DNA from: JBFHFS01 sp041583495
Lineage (GTDB): Bacteria > Bacteroidota > Bacteroidia > Bacteroidales > Marinilabiliaceae
Direction of reading: 5' to 3'
Length of the DNA stretch: 31,312 nt
Assembly: GCA_041583495.1 (NCBI GenBank)
Contig: JBFHFS010000057.1
Coordinates: 1-31,312 of the forward strand
The notes beneath the pieces are model-generated. The model was not told the origin of the DNA. It searched no databases and was given only the letters and a program-made list of their open reading frames with translations. Positions 17,399 through 26,757 of this stretch are shown here, one piece after another. The number at the start of each line of letters is the position of its first letter. The stretch's first letter is position 1. Position numbers and translations under genes: made by a program.

Positions 17399-17517
17399 AT
17401 CTATAATCTGAAGGTGATTTTGATTAGAATGACTAAAAGGTTAAACGAGCTCCGATTCATCAGGGTAAGTTTTTCTGGCTTATAATAAGACCAATTATTT
17501 ACGAAGGAATATTTTTA

Positions 17518-18618
17518 TTGATGAAGCAGATAGTAATTATAATTGTTTTGGGAACCCTCTTGGGGACTAGTTGTGGGAGAACCTCTCAAAAAAGCCAATC
17601 TACCTCAACTTCTCTTTGTACAAAAAGTGAATTAAAAGAAAAATACCAGTCAAAATATGAAATCTCCGGCTTTGCTCAGGGGCTTTCCCCGGTTAGCCGT
17701 ATTCTGGAGTTGGAGGGATGGAATGTGTGGGGGTGTTCTCCTATTTACGATGAACAGGGACGGATCCATGTTTTCTTTTCCCGATGGCAGGGTGATCACA
17801 GTAACTGGTTGAAAAATAGTGAAATTGCGCATGCCGTGGCCGAGAGACCCGAGGGACCTTACAAGGTTATAGGAACTGTATTAAAGGGGCGCGGAAAAGG
17901 ATACTGGGATGCGAACACCATTCACAATCCTACCGTTCAGAAAGTGGGGGATAAATACGTGATGTTTTATCTGGGTAATAATGTGGATTGTGCCCTCGAA
18001 CAGAACTTAGATCCTGCTACCACCCAGCGAATTGGGTTGGCTATGGCCGATAGCTTAAATGGAGAATGGATGAGGGTAAGTGATGATAAACCGATTTTGG
18101 ATACCAGTCCAAATCCAGCCGACTGGGATAGTTATCTTACCACCAATCCGGCTCTGTTGCAAAATGGCGATGGTAAATATTGGCTTTATTATAAAGCGTG
18201 GGACCGATTGAACGATAATATGCGTAAAATGGGCCTGGCCATTGCCGATCGTGTTGAAGGCCCTTACCAGAAATATCCGGGGAATCCCATTATCTCGTTT
18301 GCCAGCATTAAATCACAAGTAGAAGATGCCTACGCCTTTTTTTGTAATGGTAAGTACTATATGATTATGAGAGATATGGGGGTGATTAATTCGCGGGTGG
18401 GATTAATTATGGAATCAAACGATGGGGTTCATTGGTCAGCTCCTCAATTGGGTTATGGAGATTCTTCCCTCTATTTTGGGGGCCAACCCGAACGGATGGA
18501 GCGTCCACAGGTTCTGATGAGGGATGGTAAGCCGGCATATCTTTTTTTAGCCATCTCCGGCGGGAAATACAAGACCTCCTCGGGAGCCGTCCTGAAAGTT
18601 AATAGCGATCAGTTGTAG
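17518..18618 (+). CDS. Lipoprotein five-bladed-propeller glycosidase (GH43/GH117-like)
   Basis: The 366-aa protein has a lipoprotein signal with Cys19 (lipobox GTSC) and a five-bladed beta-propeller of the GH43/GH117 type. Repeated blade signatures are WGCSPIYDEQGRIHVFFSRW, GYWDANTIHNPTVQ, KYVMFYLGNN, NPALLQNGDGKYWLYYKAWD, EDAYAFFCNGKYYMIMRD and ERPQVLMRDGKPAYLF. Candidate acids are the Asp of YWDANTIHNP, the Glu/Asp of VEDAY and the Glu of MERPQ. I do not recognise the exact CAZy family. Relatives with this architecture are exo-acting galactosidases or arabinosidases. It differs clearly from the GH117-like protein of block 1. It is the first gene of block 2, and lipidation suggests outer-membrane anchoring next to SusC/D. 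Confidence 0.75.
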   Translation: MMKQIVIIIVLGTLLGTSCGRTSQKSQSTSTSLCTKSELKEKYQSKYEISGFAQGLSPVSRILELEGWNVWGCSPIYDEQGRIHVFFSRWQGDHSNWLKNSEIAHAVAERPEGPYKVIGTVLKGRGKGYWDANTIHNPTVQKVGDKYVMFYLGNNVDCALEQNLDPATTQRIGLAMADSLNGEWMRVSDDKPILDTSPNPADWDSYLTTNPALLQNGDGKYWLYYKAWDRLNDNMRKMGLAIADRVEGPYQKYPGNPIISFASIKSQVEDAYAFFCNGKYYMIMRDMGVINSRVGLIMESNDGVHWSAPQLGYGDSSLYFGGQPERMERPQVLMRDGKPAYLFLAISGGKYKTSSGAVLKVNSDQL

Positions 18619-18727
18619 ACAACGGGAAAATGAGTTTTGTAGATAGTCGTTAATGATGAACTTTTTATACTTATATAATTATGAAAAAAACAAGGCATGA
18701 AAGATCAAGTCCTCTTTTTATTAGAAG

Positions 18728-18744
18728 TTGTTGAGGTTCAACAA
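18728..18744. repeat. Small hairpin in the SusC leader
   Basis: TTGTTGA (18728-18734) and TCAACAA (18738-18744) form a perfect 7-bp stem with a GGT loop, about 40 bases before the first SusC gene. There is no T-tract. It may stabilise the mRNA or tune translation between the glycosidase and SusC genes. Confidence 0.4.
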
Positions 18745-18781
18745 TTATTTATAAGAGTTACCAGTATAAATTAATAATCCA

Positions 18782-21700
18782 ATGCTAGAATTTATGAGAA
18801 AAAAAGAATCGAAGATTGTGTTTTATCTCTGGATTGTTCTGCTAACAATCGTATGTAATTCATACAATCTTGAAGCCAAACAATTGGTTGGGGTTGTTTT
18901 GGACGAAAAAATGGAATCCGTGGGTGGTGCTATCGTAGAGAGCGACAACCTGCAAACTATTTCCGGTCCCAATGGTCATTTTGTATTAGAGGGGGTGCTT
19001 TCGGGCCGCCAACTCATTGTACACAAATCCGGATTTGTGTCTTTAAACACAACGGTTTCCGAGGCAGAATCTGATACCCTTATTTTAGTGTCAGATCTGA
19101 ATAATAGGGTGCAGTTGTTTAATACCCAAAAAAGGGTCGGTGATTTGAGCGAAGCGGTTAGCTATATCGACGGGGACGTGACTCAGAATTTGTCAGGGAC
19201 CAATCGGTTAAATATGCTTTCGGGACGATTGCCCGGTCTGTTGGTCATGCAAAATGATGGACAGCCTGGCTGGGAAAACAGTATTATTAGTGTTCGGGGA
19301 CGCAGTGTCTTTGGATCTAACCATGGGGAGGCAACTATTTTGCTCGATGGTCATGAGGCTGATATCTCCCAGCTCGATCCCTACGATATTGAGAGTGTTA
19401 CCGTGTTGAAGGATGCTGCTGCCGCTGCCATGTATGGCTTGCGCTCGGGCAATGGGGTGATCCTGATTAAAACAAAACGAGGCGTGAAGGGTGAAAATAG
19501 AGTCACCCTAAACAGTCAAACCACTCTGGTACAGCCTAACTCTTATCCACGGTTGCTGGGCGCCGGCGATTATGCCAGCTTGTACAACGAAGCCCTCGCC
19601 AATGATGGGCAGATGCCTTTGTATTCCGACCAGGATATAGATACTTACCGGAATGGAAGCAGCCCGGTTACGCATCCTAACAACGACTATTTTGGGGATT
19701 ATTTTGGAAATTCATCGATACAAACCAGAAATAACCTGAGTCTTTCGGGCGGAAATGATCGCGCGCTCTATCGGGTGTCATTGGGGCATACCTCTAATGA
19801 CGGTTTGTTGAACACCAATTCCAACGAAAATACCTATAATACCAATACGTCGTTGGAAATAATTAACCTGCATGCCAATATGGATATTCAGGTGAACGAT
19901 AATCTCTCTGTCTCGGCCGATATTAAAGCCAAAAAGGAAAAGCGAATTATGCCAGGTGCCTATAATGCTTTGGGCGTTTCGGGGTTAATTGGTGAGGTTT
20001 TAAATACCCCTTCTAATGCTTATCCTATCTTTTCAGCACCCGACTCATTGGGGGGTAGTTCCGACTTTACAAATAACCTCTATGGAAGGTTAAACAACTC
20101 GGGCTATTCGCAATGGGAGCGCTATTACCTCTCGGCAGCTGTGGATTTTACCTACGATTTCGACTTTTTAAGCGGCCTTTCGATGATTGGCTCTGGAGGT
20201 TATAACAATTTTGGTGACCAAATAATCGATCGCTCAAAATCGTTTGCCGTTTACCAACCCCGGATGTCTGATGATGGAACCACTTTTTTTGATAAAATTG
20301 GTGACGATACCAATATGGCTAATACCAGCGATAAGCTGAATCAAACCCGTTTTTATTATGCCGAATTAGGTTTGGCGTATAATACAGTATTCGGCCAATC
20401 CAGGCTCGGGGCTAAAGTGTTAGCCGAAAACCGGATGACCGAACTGGCCGATACCCGCCTTCCTCACTGGAATAAAGGACTGAAAGGGCGCCTCGACTAT
20501 AGTTTGCAGGATACCTATCTGGCCTCTTTCTCCTTTTCGTTGCAGGGTTCGGAGCAATTTCCGAAAGAAAACCGATATGGTTTTTTCCCGGGCGTTTCTG
20601 TGGGATGGGTAGCCTCAAATATGGATTTTGTTAAAGACCTGGACTTTATCAGCTATCTTAAGTTGCGTGGTTCAGCCGGTATTACCGGAATGGATTTTAA
20701 TGCCTTTATCGGTAATAACTACTTTGCCTATAACGATAAATTTACTCAGGGAGGCTATTATCCATTCGGGAATTCACTGGGATACAGTGCCCCTCTCTTT
20801 AATGAGTTTGCCGATGGCAATGACCTGATTACCTGGGCTAAATCTAAAAAAATGGATGTAGGTGTGGATGCAGGCTTTTTGGGTAATAAGTTATTTTTAA
20901 CTGCTGATTATTTCTTCGAACAAACCGAGGATCTGTTAGTCTCCGGAACCCCCGGAATTATTGGTACCGATTATCAATATCCTCAGGGCGTGGTCGAAAA
21001 TAAAGGGTTCGAAGGCGTGATAACCTGGAAGGATCGTGTGGGTAAGTCATTTGAATATTTTTTGTCGGCTAATGCCACCAAGGCTACCAATACCATTATT
21101 AACCAGAATGAAGAAGCCCGAGAATACCCATGGATGTACCGAACCGGCCACGAAGTAGGGGCGCGTTTTGGATATCTCTGTGAAGGCTTCTTTACCGAAA
21201 ATGATGACCCTACTACATTTGCCGATCAATCGACTCTTGGCGAAGTGATCCCGGGGTCTCTACGATATAAAGATCTAAATAACGATGAAGTGATTGATGA
21301 ACGGGATCAAACTTATTTGGGTAATGACGATTTTCCGGAAATATGGTATGGCTTTTCGGGCGGAATGAACTTTAAAGGATTGGATTTTAACTTCCAGTTC
21401 TCAGGGGTGGCCAACCGAACTATTCTTTATTCTGGAAATCTGGCTTACGCCTTTAACAATGGTACCGGAGCCCTTAATGAATGGCATTTGGAAAGATGGC
21501 AACCCGGGGCAGGACAACAGGCATCCTATCCAAGTGTTTCCTTAACCAAATCCGAAAATAACAAAGCCGTCAGCTCTTTCTGGATCGAAGATGCCAGTTA
21601 CCTTAGATTACAATCGGTGGAGCTTGGGTATCATCTGCCAAAAACACTGATTCAAAAAATAGGCCTTCAGAATCTGAGGATCTTTGTTACCGGTAGCAAT

Positions 21701-21808
21701 CTTGTTACCTGGTCGGATGTTAAGCAGATCGATCCTGCCGGAGATAATACTGGGGTGGGTTATCCTATCTCAAAAATGTTTTCAGCGGGTGTTAATCTAT
21801 CCTTTTAG
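18782..21808 (+). CDS. SusC-like TonB-dependent transporter 1
   Basis: The 1008-aa protein has a signal peptide, a carboxypeptidase-regulatory-like domain (about 34-102), a plug (about 115-240, RLPGLLVMQNDGQPG, RGRSVFGSN and ESVTVLKDAAAAAMYGLRSGNGVI) and a long beta-barrel ending in Phe. It imports oligosaccharides across the outer membrane with its SusD partner. Met5 (18794) fits a signal peptide better than Met1 and may be the true start. The usual SusC stretch LDEVVVVGYGTQKK, which carries the TonB box, is divergent here (SDLNNRVQLFNTQKR, about 104-118). The protein is only distantly similar to the second SusC. It follows the glycosidase by 163 bases and precedes SusD 1 by 21. Confidence 0.94.
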   Translation: MLEFMRKKESKIVFYLWIVLLTIVCNSYNLEAKQLVGVVLDEKMESVGGAIVESDNLQTISGPNGHFVLEGVLSGRQLIVHKSGFVSLNTTVSEAESDTLILVSDLNNRVQLFNTQKRVGDLSEAVSYIDGDVTQNLSGTNRLNMLSGRLPGLLVMQNDGQPGWENSIISVRGRSVFGSNHGEATILLDGHEADISQLDPYDIESVTVLKDAAAAAMYGLRSGNGVILIKTKRGVKGENRVTLNSQTTLVQPNSYPRLLGAGDYASLYNEALANDGQMPLYSDQDIDTYRNGSSPVTHPNNDYFGDYFGNSSIQTRNNLSLSGGNDRALYRVSLGHTSNDGLLNTNSNENTYNTNTSLEIINLHANMDIQVNDNLSVSADIKAKKEKRIMPGAYNALGVSGLIGEVLNTPSNAYPIFSAPDSLGGSSDFTNNLYGRLNNSGYSQWERYYLSAAVDFTYDFDFLSGLSMIGSGGYNNFGDQIIDRSKSFAVYQPRMSDDGTTFFDKIGDDTNMANTSDKLNQTRFYYAELGLAYNTVFGQSRLGAKVLAENRMTELADTRLPHWNKGLKGRLDYSLQDTYLASFSFSLQGSEQFPKENRYGFFPGVSVGWVASNMDFVKDLDFISYLKLRGSAGITGMDFNAFIGNNYFAYNDKFTQGGYYPFGNSLGYSAPLFNEFADGNDLITWAKSKKMDVGVDAGFLGNKLFLTADYFFEQTEDLLVSGTPGIIGTDYQYPQGVVENKGFEGVITWKDRVGKSFEYFLSANATKATNTIINQNEEAREYPWMYRTGHEVGARFGYLCEGFFTENDDPTTFADQSTLGEVIPGSLRYKDLNNDEVIDERDQTYLGNDDFPEIWYGFSGGMNFKGLDFNFQFSGVANRTILYSGNLAYAFNNGTGALNEWHLERWQPGAGQQASYPSVSLTKSENNKAVSSFWIEDASYLRLQSVELGYHLPKTLIQKIGLQNLRIFVTGSNLVTWSDVKQIDPAGDNTGVGYPISKMFSAGVNLSF

Positions 21809-21829
21809 GAAATAAAAAATCAAAATAGT

Positions 21830-23497
21830 ATGAAAAGAATATTATATATCTTATTAATTGCTGTTTCCAGTGTTCTTTGGACTTCATGCGAATATAGCAT
21901 TGATGATGTTCCCTTGTATTTCCTGGGTGTGGATGATATCGTTTCAGATTCAATGTTTACCATTGGTTTTGTGGAAGATATGTATGGTTCACTTCCCAAG
22001 GGTTACAGCCGACTGGAGGGAACCTCTATGATAAGCTCCACGACCGATGAGGCGGTGGAGAGTGGACGCTATACCGAGGCTGAGAAAATGGCGCTGGGTG
22101 CCTGGTCCGCTTCCGATACCCACGATGATGCCTGGGGTACTATGTACGCCGCCATTCGAAAAACCAATGTGTTTTTGGATGAAATTTATCCGGCCATCCC
22201 CGAAGGTTTGTTTAATAGCCAACGAACGGTTGAACTTCTTAAAGGCCAGGCTTATTTTTTCAGAGCTTTGTTTCATTTCGAATTGGTGAAACGTTACGGT
22301 GGCGTGCCCATTGTGACAACCGTTTTAAAGGCCGGTGATGGAACCAATACGCCCCGCGACACCTACGATGATTGTGTGAGCTTTATCGTTGCAGAATGTG
22401 ACCGTGCAGCTAATATCCTGCCGGTGGAGTGGTCCAATGCCTCTGTCGATTTTGGCCGGATTACCAAAGGAGCTGCCCTGGCATTAAAAGCACGTGCTTT
22501 GCTCTATGCCGCCAGTCCTCTTTTTAACGATGCCACCAAATCAGAGAATACACTGGAACACGGTGCTTACGATGTTGATAAATGGAAACAGGCTGCTCAG
22601 GCCGCTCACGAGGTGATGGCCCTTAATTATTATCAGCTTTATTACAGCTATCAGGGTTTCTTTACCAACATCAGCAATAATAAGGAAATAATTCTGCTCC
22701 GCATGGAGGGTCAGAATAATACTGTGGAACGGCTTAATGGCCCAAGCGGTTTTACCGATGGTGGGGGGGGAGCTTGCCCAACGCTGGATCTGGTAAATTC
22801 ATATGCCATGGCCGACGGATCTGACTTTGACTGGAATGATCCCATTCAGGCTGCTCATCCTTTCGAAAACCGTGAGGTCCGATTCTATGCTTCTGTGTTA
22901 TCTAATGGCGACAGCTGGATGGGAGAGGTGATTGATACCTATGAAGGCGGCGACGATATGGGAAGCATTAACTCTTCGAAAACCGGATTTTATCTGAAGA
23001 AGTTTATGTCGGAGAATGCAAGATGGTTTGGCGGATACACAGGCGGAACTTATCATTGTTTCTCTTCGTTTAGATATGCCGAGGTCCTTTTGAATTATGC
23101 CGAAGCAATGAATGAAGCTTTTGGCCCTTCTGACCCTGAAACTTTTACAAAAACGGCAGTAGCCGCTTTAAATGAAGTTCGGTTAAGAGCCGGATTATCG
23201 GGAATTGATGCGAATATCGAAAAAGAGGCTCTCAGGGATATTATCAGACGCGAACGCAAGGTGGAGTTAGCCTTTGAAGAACACAGACATCTGGATCTGA
23301 GAAGATGGAAGGTGGCCTCTGAGGTTTTGAATACTCCTGTTAAAGGTTTAAAAATCATAAAAAATGAGGATGGGACTTTCTCCTATCAACCCCAAGTGGC
23401 TCAAAGTAGGGTGTTTAAACCGGAAATGTATTTGTATCCCATACCACAAAATGAGATTAACCGAAATAGTAAGCTGGTGCAAAATACCGGATGGTAA
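21830..23497 (+). CDS. SusD-like outer-membrane glycan-binding lipoprotein 1
   Basis: The 555-aa protein has a lipobox WTSC with Cys20 and the TPR-rich SusD/RagB fold. Markers are RALFHFELVKRYGGVPIV (about 143-160), GAALALKARALLYAASPLFND, the C-terminal FRYAEVLLNYAEAMNEA block and RDIIRRERKVELAFEEHRHLDLRRWK, followed by a LYPIPQNEINRN ending. SusD proteins form a lid on SusC and capture glycan at the surface. The 21-bp spacing from SusC 1 indicates co-transcription and pairing. Confidence 0.96.
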   Translation: MKRILYILLIAVSSVLWTSCEYSIDDVPLYFLGVDDIVSDSMFTIGFVEDMYGSLPKGYSRLEGTSMISSTTDEAVESGRYTEAEKMALGAWSASDTHDDAWGTMYAAIRKTNVFLDEIYPAIPEGLFNSQRTVELLKGQAYFFRALFHFELVKRYGGVPIVTTVLKAGDGTNTPRDTYDDCVSFIVAECDRAANILPVEWSNASVDFGRITKGAALALKARALLYAASPLFNDATKSENTLEHGAYDVDKWKQAAQAAHEVMALNYYQLYYSYQGFFTNISNNKEIILLRMEGQNNTVERLNGPSGFTDGGGGACPTLDLVNSYAMADGSDFDWNDPIQAAHPFENREVRFYASVLSNGDSWMGEVIDTYEGGDDMGSINSSKTGFYLKKFMSENARWFGGYTGGTYHCFSSFRYAEVLLNYAEAMNEAFGPSDPETFTKTAVAALNEVRLRAGLSGIDANIEKEALRDIIRRERKVELAFEEHRHLDLRRWKVASEVLNTPVKGLKIIKNEDGTFSYQPQVAQSRVFKPEMYLYPIPQNEINRNSKLVQNTGW

Positions 23498-23612
23498 GGT
23501 CTTGTGGATTTTTTTTAGGATGAAACGAGCAGGTTTAACAAATCCATAAAAGGATGAAAGCTTTTAATGCACGTTCCATCGAATAGCAGAGATAACCAAT
23601 TTTTGTAATGAG

Positions 23613-26600
23613 ATGAAATTATCGAATATGAAAAACAGAATTTTATTATTTATATTATTTTCCCTCACAATTCTTCAGGTCCATGCTCAGAATCAGGTCG
23701 TTTCTGGAGTTGTTAAGGACGAAACGGGGTTGGGAATTCCTGGGGCCAATGTGGTGATTGATGGTACCACGGTGGGCACGATTACCAATGTTGAGGGTTA
23801 TTTTGAATTGGAGGTCGGTCCAACGGCTAAAGCGTTAATCGTTTCGTTCATAGGCTATAAGCAGCAACAAATAGAATTGGGCTCCCAAACCCGGTTTGAG
23901 ATTCAGTTGGCCGTTTCAAGTACCGATCTGGATGAAGTGGTCGTGGTGGGGTATGGTACCCAGAAAAAAGTGAGTGTGGTAGGTGCTATTTCCAACGTTA
24001 ATACCGAAAAAATGGCCAGTGTCTCCACCCCAAACCTATCCAACTCATTAGGTGGACGGGTCTCCGGGGTCATCGTTAAAATGGGCGATGGTCAACCGGG
24101 TAATGATGACCCTCAGATTACTATCCGGGGCATAGGGACCTTAAATGATGCTTCTCCTTTGGTGCTGATTGATGGCATGGAAGGTGAGTTAGGTCGCATC
24201 AACCCAAATGATATTGAGTCTTTCTCGGTATTGAAGGATGCTTCTGCAACGGCTGTTTATGGCGTTAGAGGTGCCAATGGCGTGATCCTTATTACCACCA
24301 AACATGGCGAAACGGGGAAACCAAAAATCTCTATCAATGGTCAGTATCGTTGGCAAAAGATTATTAACTATCCCGACTTTTTGGGGTCGTACGATTATGC
24401 CCGATTATACAATGAGGCCCTGAATAATGAGGGCATGCCCTTGCTCTACAATACCGAAGATCTGGAACATTATCGGTCGGGCGATTCTCCCTATACCCAC
24501 CCCGATGTGGATTGGTTTGATGCCATGACGGTGCCATTATCGCCCGAACAGCGTTACGACGCCAGCTTAAGAGGAGGGACCGACAAGGTGAAATATTTTG
24601 TCTCTGGCGAATTTGTTTCGCAAGAGGGGGCTTATCGGCAGTTTTCGGGTATGGACAATAGTACCAATGCAGCCTATAAGCGATTTAACCTGCGAATGAA
24701 CTATGATTTTGCCTTATCTAAAACTACCGATCTAGCCATCAATGTGAATGGTCGTATCCAGGATAAAAATAATATTAACTCCGGGGATGCTACCAATGGT
24801 GGTCGCACGGGGCTTTGGGACGAGATTGTGTGGTATGCTCCTAATATGACTCCTTTAATGAACCCCAATGGTACCATCGCCGCTTCTGGTTACTCAGATA
24901 ATGAGATGTATTCCCGATTACGATCAGGGGGATTCAGAAACGAGAAGGATAACAATTTGAAAACATCGGTAAAATTTAATCAGAAACTTAATTTTATTAC
25001 CGAGGGATTGAGCTTTCGATTTATGGCCGGACTCAATACAACTATGCGATACCAATTTGCCCTGGATAAGGAAGATGCTACCTATATCTATAATGCCGAT
25101 GGAACCTATACCAGAGCGTTGGAACGTATTCTTCCGATTTATCACATCCGCGATGAGGCCGTCTTTAATAATACTTATATTGAGTCGGCCATCTCCTATA
25201 GCCGGCAGTTTGGCGACCATGCCGTAAGCGGCCTGGCTCTCTTTAATCAGGATAAGCTAACGGCCAATGCAAACCCCTGGACTGCTCACAGAGGCTTTGC
25301 CGGAAGAGCTACCTATGCCTTTAAAAGTAAATATCTGACTGAGGTAAATGTGGGTTACAACGGCTCTACTCAGTTTGTCAGCCAAAACCGTTATACACTG
25401 TTGCCTGCCTTCTCGGCCGGTTGGGTTATCTCCGAAGAAAATTTCTTTAAGTCGGCACTGCCCGAGATTTCCTTTTTAAAACTTCGAGGTTCTTATGGAA
25501 CCGTAGGTAACGATAAGATTGGGAATAATCAATTCTTGTATCTGGCTATTTATGAGCCTGGTGGTAATACCAATTATACCAGATATCGCTTTGGTAATTC
25601 ATATGATGTTTTTAATGGTCTTTCAGAATCTTCTCTGGCCAACGAAGATGTTAGCTGGGAAATTGCCGAAAAGCAAAACTACGGATTCGATATGGAGATA
25701 AAAGATGGTCTGTTTGGCCTGGCATTTGACTATTTTATCGAAAACCGCTCTAACATTCTGGCTAAACGAAACACTATTGCCAATGTGTTAGGCCTTATGG
25801 CCGATCAGTTACCTGCCGAAAACTTTGGGAAAGTGAAAAACCATGGATTCGAACTCGAGGGACGATTTAATAAGACCGTGGGGGCGTTTAAGATCTCAGC
25901 CAATGGTACTTTTTCCAAGGCTAAAAATGAAATTATTGATATCGATGAAATCAAATTCGACCAGGATTATAAAAACCGGACCGGTAAATCTATTGGCCAA
26001 TATTTTGGGTACACCTGGACAGGCGATTTCTATAACTACGAAGAATTAGGTTATGTGTGGGATGATAACGTGGAGGGCGCTATTAAATATGTGTTGCCAG
26101 AAGGGGCTATCCCTTCAGTACCTGTACCGGAAATTGCAGTTAAGCCTGGGGACCTGAAATTCGTGGATCGCGATAAGAACGGAGTGATTGATGAATACGA
26201 TTCTGGTAGTATTGGAAAAACCAATCGCCCTGAGTTTATTTATGGATTGAACTATTCTATCCAATACAAAAAATTTGGCCTCTCTATGTTTTGGCAGGGG
26301 GCTGGTGGCTTCGATGCGTATTTTGGTGGCCAGTATTCACAGGAGTTTCTTAACAATGCCAAGGTTCATGAACGGCATTTAGGGCGATGGGCCTATTATG
26401 AAGATCCCCTTACCGGCGAATTGATTGATACGCGCGCAACGGCAACCTATCCTCGTTTGGTGATCTCCGGAAGTTCCGAAACCAAGAGAAGCTCCACCTT
26501 TAACCTGTTTAAAGGCGATTATTTGAGACTTAAAACGGTTGAGTTTTCCTATGATTTTCCTAAAAGAGTAGTGAAGTTGTTGAAAATGGATAATGTGTCT

Positions 26601-26729
26601 CTCTTCCTCACAGGGAGTAACCTGTTTACCTTTACCAAAGTAAAATATCTCGATCCTGAGAATCCTTCTTCTGCTTCTGCTTATCCGCAGTCTTCTTTTT
26701 ATGGAGCGGGAATCAAAATTGGGTTGTAG
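23613..26729 (+). CDS. SusC-like TonB-dependent transporter 2
   Basis: The 1038-aa protein has a signal peptide ending near HAQ (25), a carboxypeptidase-regulatory-like domain (about 28-102), the canonical LDEVVVVGYGTQKK block (106-119), a plug with TIRGIGTLNDASPLVLIDGMEG and ESFSVLKDASATAVYGVRGANGVILITTK, and a beta-barrel. Met6 (23628) is an alternative start that leaves a cleaner signal peptide. It is a standard SusC and much closer to the family consensus than transporter 1, so the two pairs probably handle different oligosaccharides. It lies 115 bases after SusD 1, with no terminator seen between them. Confidence 0.96.
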   Translation: MKLSNMKNRILLFILFSLTILQVHAQNQVVSGVVKDETGLGIPGANVVIDGTTVGTITNVEGYFELEVGPTAKALIVSFIGYKQQQIELGSQTRFEIQLAVSSTDLDEVVVVGYGTQKKVSVVGAISNVNTEKMASVSTPNLSNSLGGRVSGVIVKMGDGQPGNDDPQITIRGIGTLNDASPLVLIDGMEGELGRINPNDIESFSVLKDASATAVYGVRGANGVILITTKHGETGKPKISINGQYRWQKIINYPDFLGSYDYARLYNEALNNEGMPLLYNTEDLEHYRSGDSPYTHPDVDWFDAMTVPLSPEQRYDASLRGGTDKVKYFVSGEFVSQEGAYRQFSGMDNSTNAAYKRFNLRMNYDFALSKTTDLAINVNGRIQDKNNINSGDATNGGRTGLWDEIVWYAPNMTPLMNPNGTIAASGYSDNEMYSRLRSGGFRNEKDNNLKTSVKFNQKLNFITEGLSFRFMAGLNTTMRYQFALDKEDATYIYNADGTYTRALERILPIYHIRDEAVFNNTYIESAISYSRQFGDHAVSGLALFNQDKLTANANPWTAHRGFAGRATYAFKSKYLTEVNVGYNGSTQFVSQNRYTLLPAFSAGWVISEENFFKSALPEISFLKLRGSYGTVGNDKIGNNQFLYLAIYEPGGNTNYTRYRFGNSYDVFNGLSESSLANEDVSWEIAEKQNYGFDMEIKDGLFGLAFDYFIENRSNILAKRNTIANVLGLMADQLPAENFGKVKNHGFELEGRFNKTVGAFKISANGTFSKAKNEIIDIDEIKFDQDYKNRTGKSIGQYFGYTWTGDFYNYEELGYVWDDNVEGAIKYVLPEGAIPSVPVPEIAVKPGDLKFVDRDKNGVIDEYDSGSIGKTNRPEFIYGLNYSIQYKKFGLSMFWQGAGGFDAYFGGQYSQEFLNNAKVHERHLGRWAYYEDPLTGELIDTRATATYPRLVISGSSETKRSSTFNLFKGDYLRLKTVEFSYDFPKRVVKLLKMDNVSLFLTGSNLFTFTKVKYLDPENPSSASAYPQSSFYGAGIKIGL

Positions 26730-26757
26730 TCTTTTATGAGTTTAATGTGAAAAAATC

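Larger units (their letters stand above)
16691..17517. other. Boundary between the two PUL gene blocks
   Basis: These 827 bases hold no convincing intact gene. From left to right they contain AT-rich DNA without a clear terminator after GH2, a 138-bp inserted element with target duplications (16923-17078), a terminator-like hairpin (17199-17217), the second shared control module (17244-17398) and the leader of the next gene. An open frame at 16984-17184 runs from inside the element out of its right end. If the element and one target copy are removed, 16876-16931 joins 17079-17184 as one 53-codon frame, which may be a gene remnant disrupted by the insertion. Confidence 0.5.
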
